NCBI RefSeq assembly: GCF_900074915.1
Contig: NZ_LT222313.1
Location: 58,485-101,345, forward strand
DNA: 42,861 nt
From: Pseudomonas cerasi
GTDB taxonomy: Bacteria > Pseudomonadota > Gammaproteobacteria > Pseudomonadales > Pseudomonadaceae
Reading direction: 5' to 3'
Under the pieces are notes generated by a model. The model did no database searches, was not told the origin of the DNA, and was given only the letters and a program-made list of their open reading frames with translations. A program made the position numbers and the translations under genes. Shown here piece by piece: positions 28,313-38,223 of the stretch (within the stretch, counting starts at the first letter, position 1; every line of letters starts with the position of its first letter).

Positions 28313-29452
28313 ATGATGAAAACAGTCAGCAATCACTCGATACCCAGTACAAATCTCGTCGTGGATGCGGGAACGGAAACTTCGGCGCAGAAATCCCAGC
28401 CGGTTTGCAGCGAAATCCAGCGTAACAGCAAGATCGAAAAAGCAGTCATCGAACACATTGCCGACCACCCGGCAGCGAAAATGACAATAAGCGCGCTGGT
28501 TGACACGTTGACAGACGTTTTTGTCAGGGCTCATGGGGAGGTTAAGGGGTGGGCCGAAATCGTCCAGGCAGTCTCTCGCCCTCATGACAGTAATCGACAC
28601 GGCAGTGGAGTGCTCAGCCCGCGCTTTGATGTAATGGGGAGTGTTGGTTGGAATGCGGCAGCTATCCGGGCCACCAGTCGCGTCGGGACGCTTCGAGAGA
28701 AAGGTACACTGTTCACTAACCTTATGCTCAGTAACAACTTTAAACATTTGCTTAAACGAGTGGTTAACGATCCAGCCTTGCAGCAAAAGCTCGACGGTGG
28801 GGTAGACCTCAACTATCTGAAGGCTTGTGAAGGCGATCTTTATGTCATGTCAGGGTGGGCTGCACGGGCTAGCGAAAGTCGTGAACAAATTGGCAAAGCC
28901 CGGTATGAAACGGCATCAAATCTTAGCCAGACGCTGATCAGTGCACGTGAGTTGGCTTTTCATCGTCACAATCCGGTTAATCATCCGTCTGCCCAAACGA
29001 AAGTGGGCTTCGATAAGGGTTTGCCTGAGGAATCTGATCTGCAGGTTCTGAGAGGCCATGGCAGCAGTGTATGGAGTGTAAAACCGGGCAGCGATTTCGC
29101 AAAGCGTGCTGAAGTTTCTGGAAAGCCTATTATCGCCGGCCCGTCCGGTACCGCTTCGCGCATGGTCGCTGTTGCGCGTTTTCTGGCACCGGCTTGTTTG
29201 AAAAGCCTGGGTATTGAGAGTGAGCAGAACCTGAAAGAGCTTGTGCGGTATGCCTGCTATGCCTATTTCGGTCAGGACAGCCACCATTCGATGCTTGAAG
29301 TGAATCTTGGTGTCGCTTCCCATGGAATGCCGGAACAATGGGACGACACGCTTTATAACGAGCCTTTCAGTAATTCAATTAAAGGTCGCGGGTTTGGTAT
29401 AGACAATCTCGCGCATAGGCAAGTCGTCAGGCAGGCGGCTCAAAAGTCATGA
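28313..29452 (+). CDS. hopT1-1: Type III effector HopT1 (RNA-silencing suppressor)
   Basis: A 379-residue effector (MMKTVSNHSIPSTNLVVDAG start). From established work, HopT1-1 suppresses plant miRNA activity by binding ARGONAUTE1 through GW motifs. Three are visible here: KGWAE (Trp80), VGWNA (Trp113) and SGWAA (Trp182). No enzymatic domain is evident. An in-frame GTG at 28304 overlaps the hopO1 stop, and ATG codons at 28313 and 28316 are the likely starts; either way the two effectors are translationally linked. Last gene of the hrp operon, complete, ending 28 bases before an IS801 fragment. Confidence 0.9.
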   Translation: MMKTVSNHSIPSTNLVVDAGTETSAQKSQPVCSEIQRNSKIEKAVIEHIADHPAAKMTISALVDTLTDVFVRAHGEVKGWAEIVQAVSRPHDSNRHGSGVLSPRFDVMGSVGWNAAAIRATSRVGTLREKGTLFTNLMLSNNFKHLLKRVVNDPALQQKLDGGVDLNYLKACEGDLYVMSGWAARASESREQIGKARYETASNLSQTLISARELAFHRHNPVNHPSAQTKVGFDKGLPEESDLQVLRGHGSSVWSVKPGSDFAKRAEVSGKPIIAGPSGTASRMVAVARFLAPACLKSLGIESEQNLKELVRYACYAYFGQDSHHSMLEVNLGVASHGMPEQWDDTLYNEPFSNSIKGRGFGIDNLAHRQVVRQAAQKS

Positions 29453-29480
29453 GCCATTGAGCCTCTCAAGGAAAGGCTTG

Positions 29481-29833
29481 ATGCATAGGAATTTCAAAAT
29501 GCCTATGCATCCGGCTGACGCTATGACGGAGGCGTCATGCCTTCAAAGCGATGCGTAGGAAGACGCTGATGCGTTACTTATGCAGTGAAAATACCTATCA
29601 ATCCGCATTAACTCAGGTTATTTTACCGCTGAGCCTAGGTGCGGACGCACCTTCCCCCTGTCAGGGCTTCACGTACCTCATCTGCGCGATCGCCTGAGCG
29701 TTGAGGATCAGTCCCTGCACCGTCAGCCCGCTGAGTGCCGCCGTGTATACCATCCGCGCGCCACACAGCACGCAACGGAACAGATCGACGTTTAGAAAGG
29801 CTTTGGCCATCTGCGCAAAATACAGCTTTGGTA
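29481..29833 (-). mobile_element. IS801 fragment (oriIS end)
   Basis: The oriIS hairpin (ATGCATAGG ... CCTATGCAT) adjoins CTTG, that is CAAG on the element strand, the other known IS801 target. About 350 bases match copies 1 and 2 with scattered differences, ending at TACAGCTTTGGTA inside the transposase C-terminus. No functional gene. Confidence 0.85.
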
Positions 29834-29835
29834 GG

Positions 29836-30329
29836 TGTAGCGGCTCGCGTTGGAAAACACGCGTGCTCGCAATCAGCGCCTTTTTCGGCTCAGATTATTT
29901 GCATGTATCCGGTGCCGCTGGCTCAGATTATCTGCATTCCAGCTCACGATATTTGCGACCAGCTCAAATTGCAGGTTGCCCGGCTCACGCTTTTTGCAAC
30001 TGAATGTGCGTGCAGAAACTCGTGGTAATACACATTTTCTGGACGTTGAAATATATACAGATTTGCTGGACTCCGTCACCCAAGCCCTACCATACCTGCG
30101 CCTGGAGCGCGGTTTTTGTCCAACAAACCCTCGTTTGTTGGACGTGCTAACCGGCGCGGGTTCAGTTGCAGCTAATGTGAGCCGGAAACGATGGAATGCA
30201 AGTCGATGCGGCTGAATGCAAGCTCGCTCGCAATTAATCTGAGCCAGACGGCTCCGTCAGTCGCAGTTAATCTGAGCCGAAAATTGCGCTGATTGCGAGT
30301 ACGGCTGTTTTCGATTGCAAGCCGCTACA
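29836..30329 (+). mobile_element. IR-bounded miniature element, copy X (494 bp)
   Basis: Starts TGTAGCGGCTCGCG and ends TTGCAAGCCGCTACA. Subterminal copies of GGCTCAGATTATTTGC-like motifs occur at one end and their complements (GCAGTTAATCTGAGCC) at the other, as in IS21-family multiple terminal repeats. It encodes no transposase. A short frame shared with copy Y (ETRGNTHFLDVEIYTDLLDS) may be a passenger or relic. No flanking duplication was found, and IS801 does not resume on the right, so rearrangement followed insertion. Confidence 0.6.
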
Positions 30330-30347
30330 CCTATTGGCCTTAACCGA

Positions 30348-30968
30348 CTAACGTTGCGCCAGCTCGTCGCGGACCTTCATGACGGTCGTAGTTGAACACG
30401 CAGCGTGCCTCGCTACTGCGCGGATCCCGAGACCTGCAGCCAGCAGCTCACGCACTCGGTTACGCAGCTCTGCGTCTACGGGTCTGCCTTTGTAGACGCC
30501 TGAAGCTTTTGCCTTCTCAATCCCTTGTGCCTGGCGCAGTCTTCTTTGCTGATAGTCCTTCCTGGCAATCGCGGCCATCATATCGATCATCATGTAGTTG
30601 ATGGCCGCCAGCATGCGGTCGGTGAACTCGTCCCCCGACTGGGCCGTCATGCCTTGATGACTGGTAGGCAGATCCACAGAGACGATCCGTATGCCTCGGT
30701 TATCGATTGCTGTTTTGAGGGATCGCCAAGCCTGGTCATCCATCCGCGACAGCCGATCGATGCTTTCCACCAGCAGCACGTCACCTCGGCGAGCATCTTT
30801 GAGTAGTCGGATTAATTCCGGGCGGTCGGCATGGCTGCCACTGGCATTTTCCATATAGCACGATGCGATGGCCTTGCCGTAGCCGGAGACAAACGTTTCC
30901 AAATAATCGCGCGCTCGACTTGCGTCCTGGTCATCGGTCGATGCTCGAAGGTATGCACGAATGAACAT
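30348..30968 (-). CDS. Serine recombinase (resolvase/invertase family)
   Basis: A 206-residue resolvase: MFIRAYLRASTDDQDASRAR with catalytic Ser10, then GDVLLVESIDRLSRMDDQAW, and a C-terminal helix-turn-helix (LGIRAVARHAACSTTTVMKV). Such enzymes resolve plasmid multimers or cointegrates. The ATG at 30968 is chosen because the conserved Y-x-R-x-S motif starts there; 15 upstream codons lack homology. Its upstream region contains two TGTAGCTACA-like sites shared with the TrfB-like gene, so it is probably under that regulator. Confidence 0.85.
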   Translation of the reverse strand: MFIRAYLRASTDDQDASRARDYLETFVSGYGKAIASCYMENASGSHADRPELIRLLKDARRGDVLLVESIDRLSRMDDQAWRSLKTAIDNRGIRIVSVDLPTSHQGMTAQSGDEFTDRMLAAINYMMIDMMAAIARKDYQQRRLRQAQGIEKAKASGVYKGRPVDAELRNRVRELLAAGLGIRAVARHAACSTTTVMKVRDELAQR

Positions 30969-31099
30969 CAGTAGATCCGTCTCATTTTGGGTGTAGTCTA
31001 ATGATTGTATCAAATTGGGTGTGCTTTAAGTCCGCAAAGCTGAAATCTGGTCGTGCTGATTTCCGTGTCACTTGGGGTATACCCTATATTGACATTTTT

Positions 31100-31157
31100 A
31101 GTAGCTACAACTGGTGACAAAATAGATTGAGGACGTAACTGAACAAATGTAGCGACA
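31100..31157 (-). promoter_or_regulatory. Two KorA/TrfB-like operator sites before the resolvase
   Basis: AGTAGCTACA (31100-31109) and TGTAGCGACA (31148-31157), each followed by a similar tail (ACTGGTGAC.. and AGTGATGAC..). On the minus strand TTGTCA and AAATGT with 17-bp spacing form a possible promoter spanning the first site. A GGGTATACCC palindrome sits at 31076-31085. The remainder of 30969-31354 holds no supported gene. Confidence 0.55.
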
Positions 31158-31354
31158 AGTGATGACGAATCTAGCCAAAATCTTAGGCAAGCTGTCATAA
31201 ACGTCATAAGGCGGCATTGCACCGCACAGATAGGCCTAAAGTGGTTCCGTTGATTGCTAATTCCGACACTGATCGCGAGTCGGCCTGCTCCGGTCTGCTG
31301 TCATGGTGCGCTCGCGGGCCATTCCACAGGCATAAAGAAACCGCCGCAGCGGGG

Positions 31355-31427
31355 TCATTTGAACAGCTCTGCATGAGTGCCTATATCAACAAAAATCACA
31401 TCTGTTTTCGTAACCTGGTAGACCAGT
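31355..31427 (-). pseudogene. yafQ: 3' part of a YafQ-like toxin gene split by IS21 copy C
   Basis: Reads QVTKTDVIFVDIGTHAELFK then stop, the C-terminal strand and helix of YafQ. It contains the catalytic His (His101 of the rebuilt protein). It rejoins in frame with 33390-33643 when the IS and one ACCAGT copy are removed. Confidence 0.8.
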
Positions 31428-31475
31428 TGTCAACGCCAACTAAAAAGTGACCCCCTTCCGTGCTAAATCGCCAAC

Positions 31476-33304
<1,829 letters not shown>

Positions 33305-33389
33305 ATTGGCAGCTCAAAGCCGCCAGTTTTACCCAGGGGGGTCAATTCTAGGTTGGCGTTAGGGGGTCATTTTTACAGTGGCGGTGACA

Positions 33390-33643
33390 ACCAGTAAGAA
33401 ATCTCCTCGGATATGGCATTCTCGGTTACCCGCCCATTCGCCTTGCAATTCGTGATCTAGGTACTGAGCCGGCAACGTATCACCCTCCCAAAGCATTCTC
33501 ATTACATCCCTGGCTTCGGTCATAGGCTGCCGGCCGGCATCATTGTGCCGCTTCCATGATTTCTTAAATTCAGGCGTGTACGCCGTTCTCTTTGGCAACG
33601 GGGCGCGCTTTAGATTTGCCGGTCTTGCGGGCTTCTTTGCCAT
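33390..33643 (-). pseudogene. yafQ: 5' part of a YafQ-like toxin gene split by IS21 copy C
   Basis: Encodes the first 84 residues of a 106-residue RelE/YafQ-type mRNA interferase (AYTPEFKKSWKRHNDAGRQP ... NRECHIRGDFLLV). In the rebuilt protein His64, His77, Asp81 and His101 have the same spacing as E. coli YafQ His50, His63, Asp67 and His87. The insertion lies in codon 85, so catalytic His101 is cut off and the toxin should be dead. The start overlaps the antitoxin by 74 bases if the ATG at 33643 is used; a TTG at 33598 would give a more typical 91-residue toxin. Confidence 0.8.
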
Positions 33644-33899
33644 CTAGATCCTCGAACAATTCGTCAATCGAGTCGAACCGACTGCGGATCTCACGGGCTT
33701 GAGCCAAAGCTCGAGCCGTTTTCTCGGAAGGCGCCTTCACTTCAAAAGGGAGCCCCCTGGTTTCCACAACTTGACGAAGAAAGAGACGCATCGCATCGCT
33801 CAGGCTCAGGCCGCAAGCGCTCAGCACTGCAGTAGCTCGCTCTTTCAAATCTTCTTCGATGCGGCAACGCACGTCGGTACTTTTCAGTAGTGCTGTCAT
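33570..33899 (-). CDS. RelB/DinJ-like antitoxin
   Basis: A 109-residue antitoxin with an N-terminal ribbon-helix-helix (KSTDVRCRIEEDLKERATAV, then LSACGLSLSDAMRLFLRQVV) and a RelB/DinJ-type tail (IRSRFDSIDELFEDLDGKEA). It normally neutralises the YafQ-like toxin and represses the operon. AAGGTGAT precedes the ATG at 33899. Because the toxin is interrupted, it now stands alone and could only act as a repressor or as an anti-addiction factor against a related toxin. Confidence 0.85.
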   Translation of the reverse strand: MTALLKSTDVRCRIEEDLKERATAVLSACGLSLSDAMRLFLRQVVETRGLPFEVKAPSEKTARALAQAREIRSRFDSIDELFEDLDGKEARKTGKSKARPVAKENGVHA

Positions 33900-33921
33900 A
33901 ATATCACCTTTCAATGCTGTT

Positions 33922-33973
33922 TGTAGCTACATTGTTACTACGCTAATTCTGGGCCCTTTCGCAAGTAACTACA
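33922..33973 (-). promoter_or_regulatory. Two KorA/TrfB-like sites before the antitoxin
   Basis: A perfect TGTAGCTACA palindrome at 33922-33931 and AGTAACTACA at 33964-33973, within 75 bases of the antitoxin start. Same motif as before the resolvase and the TrfB-like gene. Confidence 0.55.
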
Positions 33974-34029
33974 AGTAATCGCGCATCATTTCTGATCATC
34001 GGTCCAACCTGTGAAAGGCCTACAGCGAA

Positions 34030-34092
34030 TTCCCACCGGCGGTGGAGACCGGCTGAATCGCAAGCCTATGTTCCCATCAGCGGTGCAAACCT
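34030..34092. repeat. Two direct repeats, 41-bp period
   Basis: TTCCCACCGGCGGTGGAGAC at 34030 and TTCCCATCAGCGGTGCAAAC at 34071 are imperfect copies. The first contains the palindrome CCACCGGCGGTGG. They lie between the antitoxin and TrfB-like promoters and could be recombination or regulatory sites. Confidence 0.35.
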
Positions 34093-34168
34093 GAACTCCC
34101 TCCTGGTATAGCAGGCATGAACGACTCGTTCAGCTTGACCCTGCGGCGAACGGTGGGCCTAGGACAGA

Positions 34169-34226
34169 AGTAGCTACATGTGGTGACGCTAATTACAATT
34201 TACAAGTTTAATCAAGTGTAGTTACA
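34169..34226 (+). promoter_or_regulatory. Two KorA/TrfB-like sites before the TrfB-like gene
   Basis: AGTAGCTACA (34169-34178) followed by TGTGGTGAC, and TGTAGTTACA (34217-34226) followed by TGTGATGACATAATAG. The second copy with its tail is the closest match to the sites before the resolvase. Position 35-90 bases before the ATG suggests autoregulation. Confidence 0.6.
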
Positions 34227-34260
34227 TGTGATGACATAATAGATTTACTGGAATTATCTA

Positions 34261-34704
34261 ATGTCCGTCCGTGATGATATGGTTTTGGCCACAGCTTCAC
34301 AGATCCAGCAAACCTTCACTCCAACCCAAATAGCTCAGCTCATACGGTTGATCAGTCCTACATCGCAGTGCGCATTGATGAATCCACACGCGTTTGAGCG
34401 AGTGGTGACGTTTATGTCATGCAGCAGTGGGCACCGAGCCTATTCCGCAAAATCTCTGCATGCAGCCAGGCTCGTCCTGGTGATGGGGGCGAGCGTTGCA
34501 GAAGCGGCTGCTGATGCGGGATTAACAAGGCAGGTGGTACACAGACTCATGGCGCGCATCAAAGCGCGATTGGATGCTTCCCCTGATCACTTGAGCGACA
34601 TCGGCGGTTCGACTTGTTCTGCAGCTGCAGGAGCTACGATCAGACAAGTTGAATCGCTCGAGCCAGATCGAGCAATGGGGGAGGAGAACGCTCTGTCCAC
34701 CTGA
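34261..34704 (+). CDS. TrfB/KorA-like transcriptional regulator
   Basis: A 147-residue DNA-binding protein. The region HAARLVLVMGASVAEAAADA, then GLTRQVVHRLMARIKARL matches the TrfB/KorA helix-turn-helix (AARLVLVEGMSQQEAA.. in KorA from memory). KorA represses plasmid replication, stability and transfer genes through a palindrome with a TAGCTA core; the palindromes TGTAGCTACA around this gene have the same centre. Only the central domain is similar; the N-terminus (SVRDDMVLATASQIQQTFTP) and C-terminus are unlike KorA. Probably the master regulator of the surrounding maintenance genes. Confidence 0.65.
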   Translation: MSVRDDMVLATASQIQQTFTPTQIAQLIRLISPTSQCALMNPHAFERVVTFMSCSSGHRAYSAKSLHAARLVLVMGASVAEAAADAGLTRQVVHRLMARIKARLDASPDHLSDIGGSTCSAAAGATIRQVESLEPDRAMGEENALST

Positions 34705-35138
34705 GGCATACCTGGTTTGATCATTGCTCCACCCTGACGAGCGTTCCCCTCGCTGCGCTCAGGGCCGGGCTTTCGTGCTGCGCATCGAGCCAGGCCATGA
34801 AGCCGGCCCGTCTCGACCCTTCGGGCTTCAATCCTCGCCGGCAAGCCGGCTCTAACGCCTCCGGCCTCTCGGCCTGCGCGCTCCGCTTGCCGTCGCTGCC
34901 TGTACCTCCCGTATCACCTGCAGGCTTTGCTGCGCACCTTTCGCCGTGCGCTTGACGGTAGATCGAGCGCGGCACCTGACAAGGGTTCGGCTGCGCCCGC
35001 GACACTCCCCCGTTCAGACTCGCTTCGCTCCCTTAGCTGCGGCCTCGCATCGCGCCCTTGTCATGCACCTATGCGCCCGATCGACCTAAGCGCATCGGCG
35101 AAAGGCACTCAGCAAAGCCGGCACAGAGGTGAGACGAA
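34705..35138. other. GC-rich non-coding region
   Basis: 434 bases with many short inverted repeats (for example GCCGGCAAGCCGGC near 34838 and GAGCG ... CGCTC near 34740) and no supported gene. Such a stretch between a regulator and transfer-side genes could hold an origin of transfer or a structured RNA; nothing decides this. Confidence 0.35.
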
Positions 35139-35240
35139 ATGAACAGACAAGCAAAGCAACAGCTGATGAAGCGCTTCACAAGCGGTCAGGTCGAGATCTG
35201 CAAAAAGCTGCTGAAACTGAGTCGCCAGGTACACAAGTTC
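35139..35240 (+). pseudogene. Small gene interrupted by IS801 copy 2
   Basis: GAGGTGAG precedes an ATG opening MNRQAKQQLMKRFTSGQVEI, then CKKLLKLSRQVHKF, which runs into IS801 at the GTTC target. If IS801 ends at 36752-36753, the original frame would continue DPR and stop, giving a 37-residue basic peptide. The true 3' end is uncertain. Confidence 0.45.
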
Positions 35241-36752
35241 ATGCATAGGAATTTCAAAATGCCTATGCATCAAGCTGACGCTATGGAAGGAGGCGTCATG
35301 CCTTCATAGCGATGGGTAGGAAGACGCTGATGCGTTACTTATGCAGTGAAAATCCCTATCAATCCGCATTAACGCAGGTTATTTAACCGCGAAGCTTAGG
35401 TGCGGACGCACCTTCCCCCTGTCAGGGCTTCACGTACCTCATCTGCGCGATCGCCTGAGCGTTGAGGACCAGTCCCTGCACCGTCAGCCCGCTGATTGCC
35501 GCCGTGTATACCATCCGTGCGCCACACAGCACGCAACGGAACGGATCGACGTTTAGAAAGGCTTTGGCCATCTGCGCAAAATACAGCTTTGGTACCGGTC
35601 CTGGCGTCGCCATCTTCAGTGCTTCATAGACCTTCGGCAGGTACTGCCCGCAGACCCGATTGGCCAGAAAACCAAAATACCGGATCATCCGGAAATGCTT
35701 TTCCGGGATGTGCTGCACCACCCGGCGCAGCATGTCGGCCTGGCTCAGCGTTTCCTGCTGATAGGTCTGCGTGCGGTGATCCAGGTAGGTAAAGCTCAAC
35801 GTGGCCCCGCAGGTGTAATGCGCCAGACGACTGCCCGAGATCGGCGGTTTTTTCAGGTAGCGGCCCAGGTAATTGACGGTCTTTCGGCCGTTTTCCGTCT
35901 TCTTCGACAAGTGGATGTGCCAGTGCTGGCCACCAGCGGTCAGTATCAGACGGTGCCAGTCGCTTTCACAGTGGATGTGGGCCAGCTGCGGCGGCATCGT
36001 CAATTGCGAAAGCGGCTGTCCCAGCAGGTAATCGCGCACCAGCCACATCCAGCGCCGCCGCAGGGCCTCTTTGTGGAACGACAGATTTTTCCAGACGCCC
36101 TGCTCATCCAGGCCGCCCGCGGTCACCGACAGGTGGACGTGGGGATGCCAGTTGAGCCGCCGGCCATAGGTGTGCAGCGCACCGAAAATCCCGACGCGCA
36201 AACCGCGCCGCTTGGCGGTGTAGATCAGGTTATCGGCCGCCAGACGAAACAGCGCATCGAGCAGCCAGCGGTTGTAGAAGAACAGGGACCACAGCGTGTC
36301 GGGCAGCGTGAACACCAGATGCTGCCAGGGGCAGTCGGGCAGACGGTTGTTTTGCACGGCGATCCACTGGTCGGTGGCCTTTTTGCCGCAGGAAGGACAG
36401 GCCCGGCAATGGCAGGTGTTGCACAGGTATTTGACGTGCGGGCAATGCTCATTGCCACAGGTGTAGTGTTTGACGCCCAGTATCGAGGTGCCGCAGGTGA
36501 GCATTTTGCTGATCGACTCCACTTCGATTTGGCGCAGACCGCCGGCTTCCAGCAAATCTGCCCAGCAGCCGTTGGCCGTGAAGAGGTTTTTGAGCGGTCG
36601 AGGTGTGTAGGCTGGACTCATCTGAAGCAGCAACGGTGGGTAAGCAGGCTTCATGATGATCAATAATGGGCCTCATGACAAAGCTCAAATCCATGTTCCT
36701 GCTGCTACGCGATCGCAAGAACGGGCGATTTGCAGCCGCAGGCTGCCCTGTT
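35241..36752 (-). mobile_element. IS801 copy 2, apparently complete (IS91 family)
   Basis: Counting the known IS801 length of about 1512 bp from the oriIS hairpin at 35241 leads to 36752, right after the hairpin GCAGCCGCAGGCTGC (terIS-like). The oriIS adjoins GTTC (GAAC on the element strand). The exact terIS boundary is inferred from the length. Confidence 0.8.
35422..36654 (-). CDS. IS801 transposase (Y2/HUH rolling-circle type)
   Basis: A 410-residue protein starting MKPAYPPLLLQMSPAYTPRP at the ATG 36654 (an upstream TTG is not needed). It has the N-terminal Cys/His cluster CGNEHCPHVKYLCNTCHC, HUH motif HPHVHLS and NYLGRYLKK with a catalytic-type Tyr. It nicks at oriIS and transposes by single-strand replacement toward terIS. 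Full length, so this copy is the likely active one of the three. Confidence 0.85.
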   Translation of the reverse strand: MKPAYPPLLLQMSPAYTPRPLKNLFTANGCWADLLEAGGLRQIEVESISKMLTCGTSILGVKHYTCGNEHCPHVKYLCNTCHCRACPSCGKKATDQWIAVQNNRLPDCPWQHLVFTLPDTLWSLFFYNRWLLDALFRLAADNLIYTAKRRGLRVGIFGALHTYGRRLNWHPHVHLSVTAGGLDEQGVWKNLSFHKEALRRRWMWLVRDYLLGQPLSQLTMPPQLAHIHCESDWHRLILTAGGQHWHIHLSKKTENGRKTVNYLGRYLKKPPISGSRLAHYTCGATLSFTYLDHRTQTYQQETLSQADMLRRVVQHIPEKHFRMIRYFGFLANRVCGQYLPKVYEALKMATPGPVPKLYFAQMAKAFLNVDPFRCVLCGARMVYTAAISGLTVQGLVLNAQAIAQMRYVKP

Positions 36753-36802
36753 CGACCCACGTTAAGAAAACGTCCGCAATCATCCAACCAAAGGTCTTAA
36801 CC

Positions 36803-37051
36803 ATGAATGTTCGCGCTCTGCTCGTGGCCGCTACGGTCACTGCCTGCCTGACAGGTTGTACTACCCCGGCCCAACTCCAACAGCAGAACGACCAGTTGCT
36901 GCTGATCAATACCAATCTATTGCAGATCCAGGCTAACCAGCTTCAAGCCCTGGCGCTGCAGAAAACACAGGTTTCGCTACAGATCGAGAGCAACAACCTG
37001 CAGGCCCTGCGCAATGCTCAGGCTCAGCCAAAGGGGCCACGCCATGATTGA
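36803..37051 (+). CDS. Small lipoprotein
   Basis: An 82-residue lipoprotein: MNVRALLVAATVTACLTGCT with lipobox LTGC, then a coiled-coil Gln/Leu-rich part (QQQNDQLLLINTNLLQIQAN). Size and shape are those of small T4SS-associated lipoproteins, but no specific family is recognised. It overlaps the nuclease gene by 8 bases, so it belongs to the transfer operon. The longer frame upstream (from 36653) is IS801 flank and is not coding. Confidence 0.65.
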   Translation: MNVRALLVAATVTACLTGCTTPAQLQQQNDQLLLINTNLLQIQANQLQALALQKTQVSLQIESNNLQALRNAQAQPKGPRHD

Positions 37052-37628
37052 GCCTTTGGTGCAGTTCAGTCCCGCCAGTCTGGCAAACAAGGCGCGGTCC
37101 AGTTCGACGGTGAGAGCACTGGTGGCCTCGGTGCTGCTGTGCAATCTGACCTTTACTGTTCAGGCGGCTGAAATCCAGGTGGGTTTCTCACCCGAGGGCA
37201 GCGCGGAGCAGTTGGTACTCAATGTGATCCAGGGAGCCCGGCAGCAGATACGGCTGATGGCCTACAGCTTCACCTCTCCGAGCGTAGTCAAGGCGTTGGT
37301 GCAAGCCAAACGGCGCGGCGTCGATGTACAGGTGGTGGTCGATGCCCATGGCAACGACAACAGGGCCAGTCGCGCTGCGATGAACCTGCTGGCCAACGCG
37401 CAAATCCCTGTGCGCACCAACGCTGCGTACAAGATTCAGCACGACAAGGTGATCATCACCGATGGCCAGAACGTCGAGACAGGCTCGTTCAACTACTCGG
37501 CCTCGGCTGCCAAGGCCAACAGCGAAAATGCGGTGGTGATGTGGGACGTTCCTGCGGTGGCCAGCGTGTACCTGGAGCATTGGCAATCACGCTGGGTGCA
37601 GGGCCAGCCTTATCAGCCGACTTACTGA
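37044..37628 (+). CDS. nuc: Secreted phospholipase D-family nuclease (Nuc-like)
   Basis: A 194-residue PLD-superfamily endonuclease related to pKM101 Nuc. A signal peptide ends near VQAA (about residue 41), indicating export to the periplasm. It has a single HKD motif, HDKVIITD (His133, Lys135, Asp140) followed by GSFNYS, so it should act as a dimer on DNA. The ATG at 37044 overlaps the lipoprotein stop. Nuc homologues are common in conjugation gene clusters. Complete. Confidence 0.85.
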   Translation: MIEPLVQFSPASLANKARSSSTVRALVASVLLCNLTFTVQAAEIQVGFSPEGSAEQLVLNVIQGARQQIRLMAYSFTSPSVVKALVQAKRRGVDVQVVVDAHGNDNRASRAAMNLLANAQIPVRTNAAYKIQHDKVIITDGQNVETGSFNYSASAAKANSENAVVMWDVPAVASVYLEHWQSRWVQGQPYQPTY

Positions 37629-37664
37629 AGAGGATGTGGTGAAACGACTAGGGAAGGGAACGTC

Positions 37665-37910
37665 ATGTGCCAAAACGCTCAGCAGTGCTGCTCAACCCCA
37701 GACGAATGCAAGGCCTTCCGAGACATTGAGGAACAGATCGGCCATTGCACGCCCGATCAGGCCTGGGGCATGTACTTCGTATCGACAGGGAGCGTGCGTG
37801 AAAACATCAGACTGGCGGTGATGAAACACATTGCCCAGGGCAACAAGGCATTGCTGGTTGAGTTCCCGGAACTTGCGCCGGCGAAAAAAGGAGATCACGA
37901 ATCGGGCTAG
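37665..37910 (+). CDS. Hypothetical plasmid protein, Cys-rich N-terminus
   Basis: An 81-residue protein with four Cys in the first 15 residues (MCQNAQQCCSTPDEC), then FRDIEEQIGHCTPDQAWGMY and MKHIAQGNKALLVEFPELAP. AAGGGAACG precedes the ATG. It is co-directional with nuc and the IcmT-like gene at short spacing, so part of the transfer operon. A metal site is possible. Function unknown. Confidence 0.6.
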   Translation: MCQNAQQCCSTPDECKAFRDIEEQIGHCTPDQAWGMYFVSTGSVRENIRLAVMKHIAQGNKALLVEFPELAPAKKGDHESG

Positions 37911-37938
37911 CGTCCCAACCGCAGCATAGGAGTTATCC

Positions 37939-38220
37939 ATGTCTGACCAGCAACTGCAACCGGGCTATTGGCGCAACGCCTCACGCCTTCTCAATCTCTA
38001 CGGCATACCAGCCCCCTTGTTCTTGTTGTACCTGGCGTGGTTTCGCTTCCCCTCCATGGTCACGATCTACGTCATCACCGCCATTATTGGCGGCTTTCGG
38101 CTGCTCTCGTTCTTTGGGTGGACGTTCAAGGTCCTGGTGATGCGACTGGCTTACCTGATGCGCGGCAAGCGCTTGTCGGGGCGGCCCTGGTGGTATCGGC
38201 GTTTTACTGAGGGGGAGTAA
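37939..38220 (+). CDS. IcmT/TraK-like conjugation protein
   Basis: A 93-residue inner-membrane protein. YWRNASRLLNLYGIPAPLFL, then LLYLAWFRFPSMVTIYVITA form two membrane helices, followed by a basic C-terminus (MRLAYLMRGKRLSGRPWWYR). This matches IcmT (Dot/Icm) and TraK of IncI plasmids, a component of I-type type IVB secretion. AGGAG precedes the ATG. It is followed after three bases by the primase-like gene. The rest of the transfer system would lie to the right. Confidence 0.75.
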   Translation: MSDQQLQPGYWRNASRLLNLYGIPAPLFLLYLAWFRFPSMVTIYVITAIIGGFRLLSFFGWTFKVLVMRLAYLMRGKRLSGRPWWYRRFTEGE

Positions 38221-38223
38221 GTA

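Noticed and set aside
31217..31450. 77-codon plus-strand ORF across the IS21 copy C boundary
   Set aside because: Runs from intergenic DNA into the IS end and opposes the rebuilt toxin gene.
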